NCBI GenBank assembly: GCA_015680685.1
Contig: MNCI01015515.1
Span: 122,076 to 186,075 of the forward strand
From: Gnetum montanum
Lineage: Eukaryota; Streptophyta; Gnetopsida; Gnetales; Gnetaceae
Reading direction: 5' to 3'
DNA length: 64,000 nt
The translations under genes and the position numbers were made by a program. Below are positions 10,662 through 22,260 of the stretch, one piece after another (the first letter of the stretch is position 1; each line of letters opens with the position of its first letter). The notes beneath the pieces are model-generated. The model worked only from the letters and a program-made list of their open reading frames with translations, had not been told where the DNA came from and made no database searches.

Positions 10662-13390
10662 ATGGCCCAAAAACATGGATAATGGGAAGGTCCTGCTCAA
10701 GGTGGAAGCAAAAGATCTCAGAGAGGCAGAAGATAAGATCCTACTAAACAAGATATAGAATAGGAGGAACAATCATTCAGCATTCACCAAGAAGATTCTC
10801 CTATAGTATAGTCTGGGTAGGCAGAAGGAGGAGCTGCTGCAATGCCTGAACAAGGATAATATCTCACGTTGCCCAAGAATGTGTTCAGGCCATCCATGAA
10901 AGGTCCATCCTCACTGCGATGATTGTGGAATTGAACTTTGAATCTTTTGTAGAGTTCACTCTTGAGGCTATTAGGGATCACCTCAAAGGGTCTCCCTTAT
11001 GGCCTATCCTCTCTGAAAGTGATGCCTGGTACCTAGGGGAGACGTACCAATTTTGGCACAACAAAGAACAAGGCACCATCATCAATATTTGTGGTGTAAT
11101 AGTAGATTCCTCTATGTAGGCCATTTCAGAAATATTAAACCTTCTGAATACAGGGCCAAAAGTTGCTCAGTTATCCAAATGTGCGATGGGTTTAGTTAGA
11201 AAGGGCTTATGTTAGGGAGAAGATGTTTGGAGAGTTGACAACAGAAGAGAGGATTTACTTCAAGATTGGAATGTATCACCTCTTCCCCATGAAGGGCTTG
11301 AAAATAATATCAATGCATGCGACCAGAGGATTGCTGATGAAAAAGGTTGATGCTAACATATCTCATCTATACTGTACGGAGATCCTGAGGTGGTTCAAGG
11401 AACGAAAGACAGGGACAATGGCATTGCCTTTCCCTTGTCTTATCAGGAAGCTGTGCCAACGTGCTAGTACCAGAAGATACACTAATGATGTCCTTTGAAA
11501 ATCCCAGAATGCTTCATATGTTAAATTGTTAAAGTCGCTAGCTCCAAGAAAAATCATTGGTGAGACTTTGGGACTAGAAAAAGAAGAAGAAAAGATGGCT
11601 GGACCAACTACCCAGCTGACCTCCAAGTACAGGACCTAGCCAAAAATAGGAAGCAAGTCCTAGCATGGGCCAAGACCAACCACCACCACCATGAGACTAC
11701 AGACTGTCGATGAGCCATCTTAGGGCCATTGCTAAGACGATCAGTTGGGGGAGCCGTGATGATGCCCTATGGTTCATGATTTCTTTAGATCACACTATGG
11801 GTGAAGTGTCCATCCACATAGGAGGAGGGGAAAGTACTTGATCACAAAAGATCTTGGGAGACGCTACATCTTTTCAAGTGCAACTAGAAACTAGTGAAGG
11901 GGCCACGGTGGTGGTCATGCAACACCAGAATGTAGCGGGAGCTGTAGAAGTGGTCACAGATCACATCAAAGAATCATTCATGTACCTGTTGTACCACTGG
12001 TAGATCTCATAGGAGCACGGGATGCTCAAACTTTGGCTGAAACCTCAATGACTCCTGTAGAACATGAGGATGCATTTGATCAATTGCTATAAATAGGGCA
12101 AGTAATGATGTCCCTGTTTGACATCCCTCAAGATGTTACAGAAATTCAGTCAAATCTCATTTCCATTAAGGGGAAGCTGGTCTTGATAGAGGTGAGGGCT
12201 GAGCATGCTAAATCAGAAGTCCAAAAATTGCAAGAAAAGCTTGTAGCCCTACAAGCAACACAGTGGGACCCTTTGCAATTTGTTCCCATAGACCAGCTAG
12301 ACAACTTTAGAACTGAGCAACTAACAAAGCTACTGACAGAGAATAAAAAGATGGCTGAAGAGAAAGAGAAGGCTGTTTGGGATGCCTTTGCAGCATAGGT
12401 GCAAACTCATGCACATATCAAGGCACTCAAGGCCTTACAAGAAGAGAACAAGTAGCTTGTTGCAAACAACCTTCGGTTGATCGCTGTGGAAAAGCAAAAG
12501 AATGTTCTCAAGGAACACTTCCATCAATTGCAAGAATAATTCATCCAGGTCAACCAAGATGTGAGTTGTTTAGCTAGAGAGAATCGAACCCTCTCAATGG
12601 AGGAGGTATGTGCCATTCGTCAAAAGTCAACTATCGCGATAAGCACATGGAAAAATGAGGCTAAACGACACAAAAAGCTAAAGGAGCACTTCTGAGACCA
12701 GGTGGGGATGTACAAAAAAATCCTAGAGAAGGAGATCCATATGGCCAAGGCCCACATCAATGCTATCAGTGCCCAACACACTGACTGGCCGACCATATTG
12801 GACACATATGCCTTTGCCCACTAGGTGGAAGTTAAAAATTGGGACCTACAGATCCAAGATCTTACTGAATACATGGAGTTGACAAACCTTTGGTATACCA
12901 AATTTTCCATGTTAATAGTAGGGCACCTGAGGATAGAGCTCAAACAACAGGTAGCTACCATCCACATCAAATACAAAATAGAATTTGCAAAACACAAGAA
13001 GGTATTGCAACAACTGGAGGTTGTAAATTCTGAACTTGAGGTGGTAAAGGCAAGCTACCAAGGCTAGAAAGGTGTCACGGTATATTTTGCTCGATGACTT
13101 GTAGATTTCCAAGAATACAGAGACAAAGCTAGAGCCTATGAAGAGGAACGATGGGTATTTGCGGCTGGGTATGTTAAGGCCAATCAAATGTTTCTGCAAC
13201 TACCTTGCCCATGGGAAGTGCCGACTTCGTCAAACATCGAAACATTAGCATGGATGGCACAAGATCCCTAGACTAAAGAGGAGGAACTCCAGGCCATACT
13301 TTAATGCCATCAAAGCCAAATACCTGGAGCACAAGACAAAGGGAAAGTGCCAATAGAGGAGCCACCACCACCAAGAACTACATGAGTTCC
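10662..13390 (+). pseudogene. P1 3' ORF: env-position coiled-coil protein
   Basis: ATG at 10662 follows TGTGATTGCAG, an acceptor-like sequence. The N-terminal globular part (10919-11500) contains PLWPIL, WYLGETYQFWHNKEQGT, ERIYFKIGMYHLFP and a proline-Phe-Pro CLIRKLC segment. A variable hinge near 11580-11700 is followed by a long coiled-coil region (12105-13070), rich in Glu, Lys, Gln and Leu, with the MMSLFDIPQDV start motif. The C-terminus is PPPPRTT near 13362-13382. No signal peptide or membrane segment is visible, so a true envelope role is doubtful. The N-terminal part resembles the putative plant transposon protein domain of Athila 3' ORFs (recognised by motif only). Several stops and shifts. 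Confidence 0.8.
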
Positions 13391-13536
13391 ACAAATTTTG
13401 TAGTTGTAGTAGATTCTTTGTGTGGTGTCCCAATTTTTTTTGATTCCACACTGTGGCATAAACCCATTCTTACCATTCAATAATCCCATACCTATCCACT
13501 ATGTAATCACTATAACTTGAGGATAAGTTTTCATTT

Positions 13537-13549
13537 AGTCGTGGGGGTA
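13537..13549 (+). other. P1 polypurine tract
   Basis: AGTCGTGGGGGTA directly before the 3' LTR start; plus-strand primer site. Confidence 0.85.
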
Positions 13550-14351
13550 TGATGAGTTGCATTTTGTGTCGACCACGATATCACGTACGCGATATCACAA
13601 CCTATCTCCTCATCTATAAATAAGAGGTACACAGATGTGGGGAGAAAGTTTTGAATTCAATTTTAAGTTAGTTTTTAGTTTAAGTGTTTTAATTTCTTTC
13701 TCTTCGTTTTCCTCTTCATGTATGCCCACAGTGTGGTGATTGTAATTATACGACATCCTTATTCGAGTGTGACGTACTTGGACACACACACATGACCGCA
13801 AATAAAGATTGAGATTACTTCATCATTGTAGCATTCACTTAGCTTAATTATTTAATTAATTGTTATTTACTGCTTTCCTAGTTAATATCTCTCACCCTTA
13901 AACTCTTGTTAAACGTGGAATGAGTACAACTTGATTACGAGCATTTAAGTGTGACTACTTGGTAACCAAATAGCGTACCTAGGATCTATGCTTGGTAATC
14001 CCAATGGTAGTCATGCATGAAGTCGAAGGTGTGTACGGATAATCAAGGAACAGATGCTCATCGCACTTAGGCTAGCTAGATTCTCTCTCACCCTTTCTCT
14101 CTTAGCTTATTTAATATTATTTTCCATTATCTTTAGGAGTAGCATTAGGTTAGAAACCACAACATACACCTCACTTTAGACTAAACCATATGTGACAAAG
14201 CTAATACTAGCCCAGGTAGGAAGATAGCAAACTACAACCTAAGGCTAACTATCTAGATACCACAACTAGCCCGTTTGCGGAGTTTGACCAGATCGTGCGT
14301 GAAATGCTCGTATTCGTATGGTTGAGTGTAGGGGTACCTCGACACTCATCA
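13550..14351 (+). repeat. P1 3' LTR
   Basis: 802 bp, TGATGAG to CTCATCA. U3 holds GATATCACGTACGCGATATC at 13577-13596, a near-perfect palindrome around ACGT, then TATA at 13614-13624 and AATAAA at 13801-13806. It differs from the 5' LTR by scattered, mainly transition changes. Confidence 0.93.
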
Positions 14352-15064
14352 ATTGAGAATAAATGATATGTTTCAATTTTAAAATAGATCCTTTCTACTG
14401 TATAGAATCCATTATATTCTATCTTACTTGTTTCATAAGCCCTTTGTAGTGATATCTTTCTTTCCTTTATGTTTAACCTAGTAGAGATTTGGGTAATATT
14501 GGATCTAACATTTAGAATGTTTAGTGGCTTAGCTTTTACTTCAATTGAATATGGCACTGTGATCCCTTCTATCTTTACCATAGCATTATCTTGTTTGTTA
14601 TTTCAAAATTGGTATACTTATCCTAGGTATCATTCACTATTACATGAGATTATGGATCATAGAGGAGAGGCTTGGATTTTCTCACAAATATCAAAAGGGG
14701 AAAACTCTATGAATGGTCCAAAGTTTAATTCCATTATGATAGTGGACATGATGGACTTGTCTTGAATTTCTTTGAGACACTCATTGGAGAGTGTTAAGCA
14801 TTATCCTTACTCAGGAGTAGGCAACACACTAGCTTCTACTTGCACAAATTTTCCTATTGCAGGTATTGACTGATGGATGTTGTAGTATTGGACCTCTTCT
14901 CTACAAGTGGAGTCTACTCTATTAGGAGGCATTTGCAATTATGTAAAAATTTTAAGATTACCCATCTTTTCGAAGAAAATCTCTAACAGTTCTTAACATT
15001 TCCTCGAGTTCTTGGATTTGATTAGAAATTATTCCTTAATATCAATCTTAGTTTTAAATGGCAT
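14352..15064 (-). pseudogene. M1 3' ORF, N-terminal part right of P1
   Basis: Minus strand from an ATG at 15064 that follows TTTGCA (cf. TTGCAG/ATG in P1). The frame contains IIMELNFGPFIEF near 14730-14695, VKIEGITVPYSIEVKAKPLN and ERIYFKIETYHLFSI, and ends at the P1 insertion. These match the N-terminal domain of the P3, M3 and P1 3' ORFs. Continuation is at 5821-5740. Frameshifted, with stops. Confidence 0.8.
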
Positions 15065-17250
15065 TGCAAAGTTAGAAAAATTTTGTAACATAGATGAATC
15101 CTTCTATAAGAAAAAATCCTTAATTAGAGAATTTTTTAATGTTTACAAGCAACATTTTCCTTTATTACCTATCACAATCATTAATTTCTTATTTAGAGTA
15201 TGTTTGAATGGTTATTTGAGAAGAATTATTAAGTTTACTAGCCTTTGTAATGTTAAAATATGATATTTCTTATTACTCTTATCCTTATTTTATTCTTCTA
15301 GGCATTATAAAAATTTGGTGCAATTCATGCACACTACACATAGTACTATCCCCCATGACTAAGTTGGTTACTTTGTAAGGAAAAAGAAATGAAAATTGCT
15401 CAATTTGGAGTTATGATGATGAAGATATGGCTCTTGGAGGTTCAGAGGTTAAAGAAACAACATGAACTCCCTATGTGTGAAATGAGATAATGAAAAAATT
15501 TGTTAAAACCTTGCACTAGATATAGATTTTTATTAGGGATACATCGTAGATATGATAACATGGATATGATATTGTAGGGGCTTATACATCATATCTACAT
15601 TATCATTGTTGACAATTTCAAGATTTCGTGTGATTTTTTATGGAAACATTAGATAAATTGAATATTCTAGAAGGTATAGAGAAGTTCTAGAGGGTTCCTA
15701 ATTATAGGTTATTCTCAAATATAAGAATTTAGCATTGAGAGTATGTAAAAAATAATTTTGGGCAAAGTAAGTTGATTAAGTTTGTAGGAGATGATTATTC
15801 AAAACTGTCAAATAAATGATCAAAGATGAGTATAAAGGAAAAATAATAATGATCATATGAGTGTTCTTGGAGGCACAAGATGATGCGCAATTTCTCATCA
15901 AGTATGAGGCACAAGAGTATACAAGTGGATCCTCCCCAAAGTAGGCTCCAACCCTTAGTACCCTTATATAACCACACCTACAAGTATGCATAGACACTCA
16001 AAGAGTTAAATGTAAAACGTACATGTCTTCCAAAAACATAGATGTTAGTATCACCTCAACAAGAAAATAAAACTATATTATACAAAACCTCCAAATTATT
16101 ATTGTATATAACAGTGAGGTGAAATGGTAGTAGCAAAGATTGCAGAAAATGGGATGTGAGATTTTACCATAGACATAATGAATTCTATGTGTGTTTCATG
16201 GTTAAAATAATCATTAGCATTTCCATTCAAGATCTAAACCAAGTCCATATCACTTACCATTGACATCACATTATATCATCTCAAAATTAACACCCACAAG
16301 GCTAGCACAACTATTAGAAATACTAACACTTGGAAATGAAGTTTAAGGAAGCAATTTATTAACAACACATTTTAATTTTAAAAGAGACTTGACTATTGGA
16401 TAGAGGAGTACTTTTAGGCATGGGCGACATGTCTTTCTATCCTAGTAACTAATGTAAGTTCAAGAAACCTTGAAATTTCTGAGAAGATGCTTACCTTTAG
16501 GTATGGGTAACATGCCTTTTTAGTCGACCCCTAGAAATTTGTATTTTGTAAATTTATTATGTTATTACTACGTCAACCTTATCAAGGACTACCTTCAAGC
16601 ATGGGTAACATGTTTTTCTAGTGATATGATAAGGTAACACTTATTTTAGAACATACTTCCATTTTCTGTTATAACTCAAGTAAATAATATAACTTAATAG
16701 GAGAATAAGACTTATAGTAGTAGCTATAGAAAATCCACAAGTCCCCTTGATGTCACACCATGTTCATTTCCACTTGGTTCTTCACTTTTCTATCTAGGAA
16801 TAATTATCACAAATTTATTTTAGTCTTATTATGAAAAGAATATCATTATGTCCATGATAATAACCTATTATTATTGGAAATGAATGGATGGATGATGTGG
16901 TCTCACTATATATGCAATTAGTCCTTTAATGATTTGGTATCATAAGGTGAAATTCTCATTACTTTGACTACATCTTATTTTATCCCTTTATACTTTATTA
17001 GAAAAATTAGAAAAAATATTTTCATGAAAGATAGTAAAAATCATAGAAAAATGGTAAGAATAGATGTATAAAGAATTTGAAAGATATTAACAAATGAAAG
17101 ATGATTAAGAAATTTGAAAAGTATAAAAGAATATAAAAGATATCAAATAATGTAAAAATTGGTAAGAAATGTGAAAAGTATAATAAAAAATTGTAAACCA
17201 AAATATTATAAAATTAAAAAGTTAAAATGAACATATCAATCTCTAATTCA
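15065..17250 (-). other. M1 spacer
   Basis: Non-coding on both strands. Minus-strand order: T-rich tract (17230 to 16960), region matching other spacers near 16760-16740, three copies of the CATGGGTAACATG block (near 16606, 16510 and 16421), CAAAGTAGG block near 15920-15945, promoter-like block at 15530-15600, and TATCCCCCATGACTAAG at 15347-15363. This places M1 in the 3'-ORF-bearing group. Confidence 0.7.
15530..15600 (-). promoter_or_regulatory. M1 internal palindromic block upstream of the 3' ORF
   Basis: Contains ATATGATAACATGGATATGATATTG and CATCATATCTAC (written in parts). The M1 LTR U3 holds ACGATAACATATG and CCATATCATAG at 37801-37831. Both use a GATAACAT/ATATCAT type repeat not seen in the other elements. 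A TATA box is not clear here. Promoter function is inferred by position. Confidence 0.4.
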
Positions 17251-18478
17251 AGATAAGGTACCTCCCTCATGATTGAAATCATGGGCGAGTATTTGAAAAA
17301 TGGACCCTAGATCCCTAGGATCATGCACTCTATGTTTCCTATTTGTCATCCTTAGTAATTTAGATTTTCATTTATTATCCCATGTGACATTTATGATAAT
17401 CAAATTTTGATCATTAGGAGATACATATCTTGTTGTACTAGATGATATTCTTATTTTAGATGATCCAAATATGTTTTCTTGTTTACTCTTAATTTCAAAT
17501 TTTGAATCCCCATGTTTACTACTTGTTGGTTTATGATCATAGTTTAGGATATTCTTTTGTAAGATCTTGATTTGGGTCATTTTCTTGGGGTTAAAGTTGA
17601 TAAGTCGGTTAGATGTTTCGATGAATGTTTTGGAAAGTTTCATGTTCTCATTTCTTAATCACTTGATAGCTTTTGGTTTAGTGTCCATTGTTTCTTTTTG
17701 TATACACACTTATTTTTCACATTTGTTGTGGGTTGATATAAGGATCATGTTGACATTCTAAACTTTTTGTCCATAAGTGTACCCTTCTTTATCATAAGTA
17801 ATGCATAGAATTCTTTGTATCTATATGGCTCTATACTTATCTTCCTTGGAAATTTTCAAGGACAAGTTTCTCATTCCTAGCTTAGCATCAATTATGCTAA
17901 GCCATGCTCTTCCAATAATGATCAAAAAGTCCCTATTATCATTCTTTACATTGATCACTAGAAAATATACTAGATAATACTAACCATTAATAGTGATCAC
18001 CACATTTTCTATTTGTCCCAAGGAAATGGAAATTGATTGATCTGCAAGCTCTAGTCTTATATTGCACTTCTTTAATGGTGGTAGGTTTCATGCCTTATGT
18101 GTTTCTTAAGATATTAAATTAATTCCAAAACCTAAATCTAGTAGAGCTTTGCATGGTATGTTTTCAGTATTTTACAAATAACTTAAAGTAATTCCAAGAT
18201 CTATTGTTTTCATATGAAGAGTTCATAGTTTTATCCAATCTGCTATTGTATCAGTTAACATGATAGTTATAATCTTTTGTATTGGTTGTTGTGGAAGCAT
18301 GATTATTGTAAGAGGATTTGTAATAGGAGGAACATGATTGGATGAAGTCTTAGCTCTACTAGCCTTTTTTGGACTTGTCCTAAAGAAAAGACATTTCCTA
18401 GATTTACCTTTAGTATTTCTGGTATAATCTTCTCTCTATATATTCACTACCCTAGTAGCACTTTTTTGCTATGGTTGT
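17251..18478 (-). pseudogene. M1 end of gag and protease, followed by a short tail
   Basis: Continues the gag frame cut at 25620 by M2. Aspartic protease: active-site triad reads LLDLG (near 18143) where P2 and M2 have LLDSG; P3 shares the Leu. Downstream are QIENVV, NDNRDFLIIIGRAWLS and ISKEDKY segments common to all protease copies (18060 to 17790). After protease the frame runs to FQILAHDFNHEGG near 17320-17250, similar in shape to the tails of P3, P1 and M3. There is no RT. Several stops. Confidence 0.75.
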
Positions 18479-19327
18479 TGATGAGTGGCGAGGTACCCCT
18501 ACACTCAACCATACGAATACGAGCATTACACGCGCAATCTGGTCGAACTCTGCAGATTAAGTGCCTACACACCTCATGGAACACTTAAGGTTAATCGTTC
18601 ATTGTCCTCCCAAACTTACTTGTATTTCTCATGGTTGTATGACTAATTAAGTTTGAGGTATATGATTTTTATATCTTTTATGTTTTTATCTCCTATGCTA
18701 ATGAGGTGAAGGGTGAAGAGAGTAATTAACTAACTTTAACTAACTAACTAAGCCTTAATTAACCTAGCATCAGTATCCATTCCCACTTATTGTTCACACC
18801 TTGAACTAATGCAACCTTTGAAATTACCAAACGCTATTCATTGCTGGGATTACCAAGCATAACACACGTGCTTGAAGAAGCCGTACTGAATGCAATTAAG
18901 TAGGAGAGAAGGGTCAAGAGAGATTTAATGAACTAATAAAGCATTTAAACATTAACAATAAATAACAATAAATAAAGTCCTATCTAGCTTAGTCCATGCA
19001 CTACAAGGTTTATCCAAGAAGTTCATCTTTATTTTCATACAAAAACTTGTGTTCAGGTACAATATTTGCACGAATAAAGATCCGTTCACTTTGGAGCTCC
19101 TACTGCGAGCACATGGAAATTATTCTATCTCTGGAGAGGTAAAATTGCCAGAGTTTCACTACTATCTAGGCCTAAACTTAGAAAAAATGGAGAGCCACCT
19201 CTTATTTATAGATTTGATGGCACATTACGATATCACGTACGTGATATCACATGGGAAGACACAATATCGCGTACGTGATATCACGGGGGATGCGATATCA
19301 CGGCCCATGTGATATCGCATCCCATCA
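18479..19327 (-). repeat. M2 3' LTR
   Basis: 849 bp, TGATGAGTGGCGAGG to ATCCCATCA in plus orientation. U3 lies at the right end with three or four palindromes (separate entry). TATA box reads CTTATTTATAG at 19201-19211 on the plus strand. Confidence 0.93.
19229..19316 (-). promoter_or_regulatory. M2 3' LTR palindrome array
   Basis: GATATCACGTACGTGATATC at 19229-19248 is a perfect 20-bp palindrome with two overlapping ACGT cores. It is followed by ATATCGCGTACGTGATATC and two further GATATC sites ending at 19316. The array lies immediately upstream of the TATA box in transcription direction. ACGT cores are the contact sequence of plant bZIP factors (general knowledge); binding here is inferred. 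Confidence 0.65.
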
Positions 19328-21560
19328 TACCCCATGACTGAATAAAAATGTGTCCTCGAGTTCCTTACAAAATATTATGATGGTATGGGATTATTGACTC
19401 AAATGGAACTAATGGTGAATGGGATGACATGTGAACGGATCATCATTACAGAACAAGACAAAACTGGTGTTCATGACAACAAGAGTGAACACCTTATACA
19501 TTTGACATTAGGCCTTATTTGGTAGCTAAGAGAGAAGAGAGAAAAGAGAAGAAGTCTGCTACTGCTAATGCCAAGATTTCACCTTTTTTTGTTTATCCAT
19601 AAGTGTGCCTTCGATCTTGCTCCTTGCATAGTTGTTTTGGCACCGATCCATTCCAAGTGTTTCCTCTAGATCCAATCCGTTGTTGTATGATTACCATCTA
19701 CACACACAACATAGTCTTTTATTAGCAAGGGTAAATGAATCATAATGAAATTGATACCTTGCTTCGGTGAAAGGTCCATTGGTTGAGTTGTGGTATGGCT
19801 GATGCGGATATGGAGAGATACTAATGGTGACTACCAAAGGTGTAGGGGTTAGGAGAAAATCGAAAAAATTGGTTCTAGACCCCCATGACTAAGAGAGAAC
19901 CTCTAGTAGTGATAGAATGGAGAAGGAAAAAGAACAAGAAAGATGAAGAAAAAGAGATAACTATAATGTCGATGAAATGGATGTTAGGATGGAAATGAAC
20001 AAAATAGAGTGGATTGCAAAAATGTTAAGGGAAAGAATTTAACTGGTGCACCAAATAGGAATGTCAGTGGGTCCTCCCCAAAGTAGGCTCATGCCCTTAA
20101 TGCCCTAACAAACTCACATTCAAAGAGTCTGTAGGCTCTAGGAATGTCATTTGGAACAAGAGTTAAAGTCTTAACCACAAGAATTTACCAAAAAGAAAAC
20201 AACGCGTCAACTAAAATATACACTAATGATACAACCGACAATGAGGTAAACAATGGAGAGAAGGATGGAGAGAAGAGAATGGAATGGAGTCTCAAGAACA
20301 AGGTGGTGTACAGCCCCTTGTGTATTTCATGGTTAATGTGACTTAGCAGATCCCATTCCAAGTCTGGCCTCAACAAATCACATCCAGTGACTCTGCATTA
20401 ATACATTCGATTGATCCATCCACTTGAAGTAACAAGAATGCCTTCACCAAATAGCCACCACCATTTTGAAGAAATGGAGGAGAGAATGGGAAGCAAAAAG
20501 GGCCTTAGTTAGATGGAACATGTTAATTTTAGTTCCATAACTAGTGCTTGTAGCCCAAATGATTATTTCTTCTAAGGGGTGTGCTTTGAATCCTCACTAT
20601 TTTTGTTGTTGTTTTATATGTTTATATATGAGAACCACACCATGCAAAGAATTTGTTATTTTTATTAGCTTAAATTCCTGATGATAGAGAAATGTTGAAG
20701 TGGTAAGAAAACTCAAGAAGAAAACATCCAAACACCCAAGAGAATGGCCAACACAAATGCATCAAGTTCCCTTGAAGACACACCCTTTTCAATCCTTGAG
20801 TCCTTCCTTAGTTTGAGAAATGCCCAGTCATCGATTCATTGATAGTTCTTATTTAGAAAGGGACTGCACATTTCCAAGCTGAGAGAGACCATAGAAATTT
20901 ATGGATGTATGAATGAAGTGAACTCATTGCCTGCTATATCAAAAGAATCATACCTTAGTATCAACATCATAACTTAAATGTAAAAACCAAAAACTAGCAA
21001 CCAATAGAAAAATAGGTCATACCATCATTAAGAACACTTATTGAGTGACAAACTTATAAGATGGATAACACACACAAGAAATGGGAAAGTATGAACAATT
21101 TTGTAAAACAAAAATAAGAAAAGTTAAAGAAATTTGTAAAAAAAAAATGTGTAAAACAAAAACGTGTAAAACAAAAACTTAAAAGAACTGAAGGCCTCAA
21201 ATGATTAGCATAGGTGGCCATATCCCCCATGACTAAATGGAAAAGGAGAGATCTAAAATAATGAATGCCTATTTGAATTTTTTAGAAGTGTCTAACTTCT
21301 CCTGATTGATGTTTTTAGGTTAAGGGTTGGAAGNCGTGTCTAACTTCTCCTGATTGATGTTTTTAGGTTAAGGGTTGGAAGTTGGCAACACTCATATTCC
21401 AATGTATCTATGCATTTGTTATGGGTGCAAGTTGTTCCCCCAGTTTGTTCTAAGCATGTTGGTGGGCTACTTTCTTAATCAGCTGTCAACCACTAGGTGT
21501 TCTCTTGTTGTGTGGCTGCTACATATAGGCACTATTGTATCTGTGTTTCTTGGGCACACC
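19328..21560 (-). other. M2 polypurine tract and spacer
   Basis: The tract (TACCCCATGACTGAA, 19328-19342) adjoins the LTR. Spacer blocks, read from 21234 down: GGGGGATATGGCC site, A-rich (sense T-rich) tract 21190-21060, GCATGGTGTGGTT block near 20642-20628, CCCCAAAGTAGG block at 20077-20088, a further ACCCCCATGACTAAG site at 19879-19893, and a short ATG start at 19697 equivalent to E0 2527. No 3' ORF. Contains the duplicated segment at 21288-21381. The stretch 21390-21560 is unassigned. Confidence 0.7.
21288..21381. repeat. 46-bp direct duplication separated by an N
   Basis: Copy 1 at 21288-21333 and copy 2 at 21336-21381 are identical, with N at 21334 between them. This is the pattern of two contig ends overlapping without being merged, so it is probably an assembly artefact. 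Confidence 0.75.
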
Positions 21561-22260
21561 AGTTGCATGCAGGAGATGTTCAGCATTCCTCCATGTCATC
21601 ACCCTCAGAGTCACTGTATATGATGCATGGAACTTTCTTCTTCTCAATCTTTCCATAAATATTTTCCTTAGATATTTCCAAGGAAAGATCACAAATTCCT
21701 AGGCATGCATTGATGGTGCTGAGCCATGCCCTCCCCATTATAATTGGGAAGTCCCCTTTGTTACTGTTGACTTCTATCACTAGGAAATTAGCTGGGTATG
21801 ACCAACCACACATAATGGTAATGATGTCCTCCACAAATCCTAAAGGAATGATGATGGACTGGTCAGCCAACTCTAGTTGAATATTACTCTTCTTGAGTGG
21901 AGGTAGGTTCTAGGCTTGATATATGTCTCATGAGATTAAGTTGACTTTGGAACCTGAGTCAAGAAGAGCCTTATGAGGTTCGTTCCTGATGACTTGGAGG
22001 TAGATTAAGGAACTTCCAGGGTCAGAGAGTTTCCTAGGAAGGTGGCCTACCTTGATCCAGTTAGTAACGGTATGTGTTAACATAACCGTATGTGTTGAGC
22101 CCTGTTGTTGGTTTGAAGGGAGCTCTGAAGCCTTATTTGTTGGAGGAGTGGTCATAGAATCAATTGCTTGTGATTGTGAGAGCTTCTTTGGGCTTTTTGT
22201 TCTAAAGAAAGGTCTTCTCTTCATGCGGTTGTCAAAACCAGCAGCAAGTTAAAGGTTTAT
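21561..22260 (-). pseudogene. M2 aspartic protease
   Basis: Would process the Gag-Pol precursor. Minus frame: MKRRPFFRTKSPKK (22224), then ALLDSGSKVNLIS with the DSG active site near 21985-21945, ADQSIIIPLGFVEDI, GWSYPANFLVIEV and GDFPIIMGRAWLST, ending in SLEISKEN and an acidic segment near 21600. There is a single in-frame stop after the active site; otherwise it is nearly open over 220 codons. It is the best preserved protease here. It lies in the same frame as the gag P-rich tail, so gag and pro form one reading frame. Confidence 0.85.

Larger units (their letters stand above)
5822..14351 (+). mobile_element. P1: non-autonomous Athila-type element, gag plus 3' coiled-coil ORF only
   Basis: Complete 8.5 kb copy: LTR, tRNA-Asp primer site, gag, spacer, internal promoter-like block, coiled-coil ORF, polypurine tract, LTR. 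It is flanked by perfect 5-bp duplications ATTGA (5817-5821 and 14352-14356). Protease, RT, RNase H and integrase are all absent. The gag frame ends in a GGYPPF tail and the spacer follows at once. M3 has the same layout and the same tail, so the loss is ancestral and not local damage. P1 sits inside the 3' ORF of M1. Confidence 0.92.
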
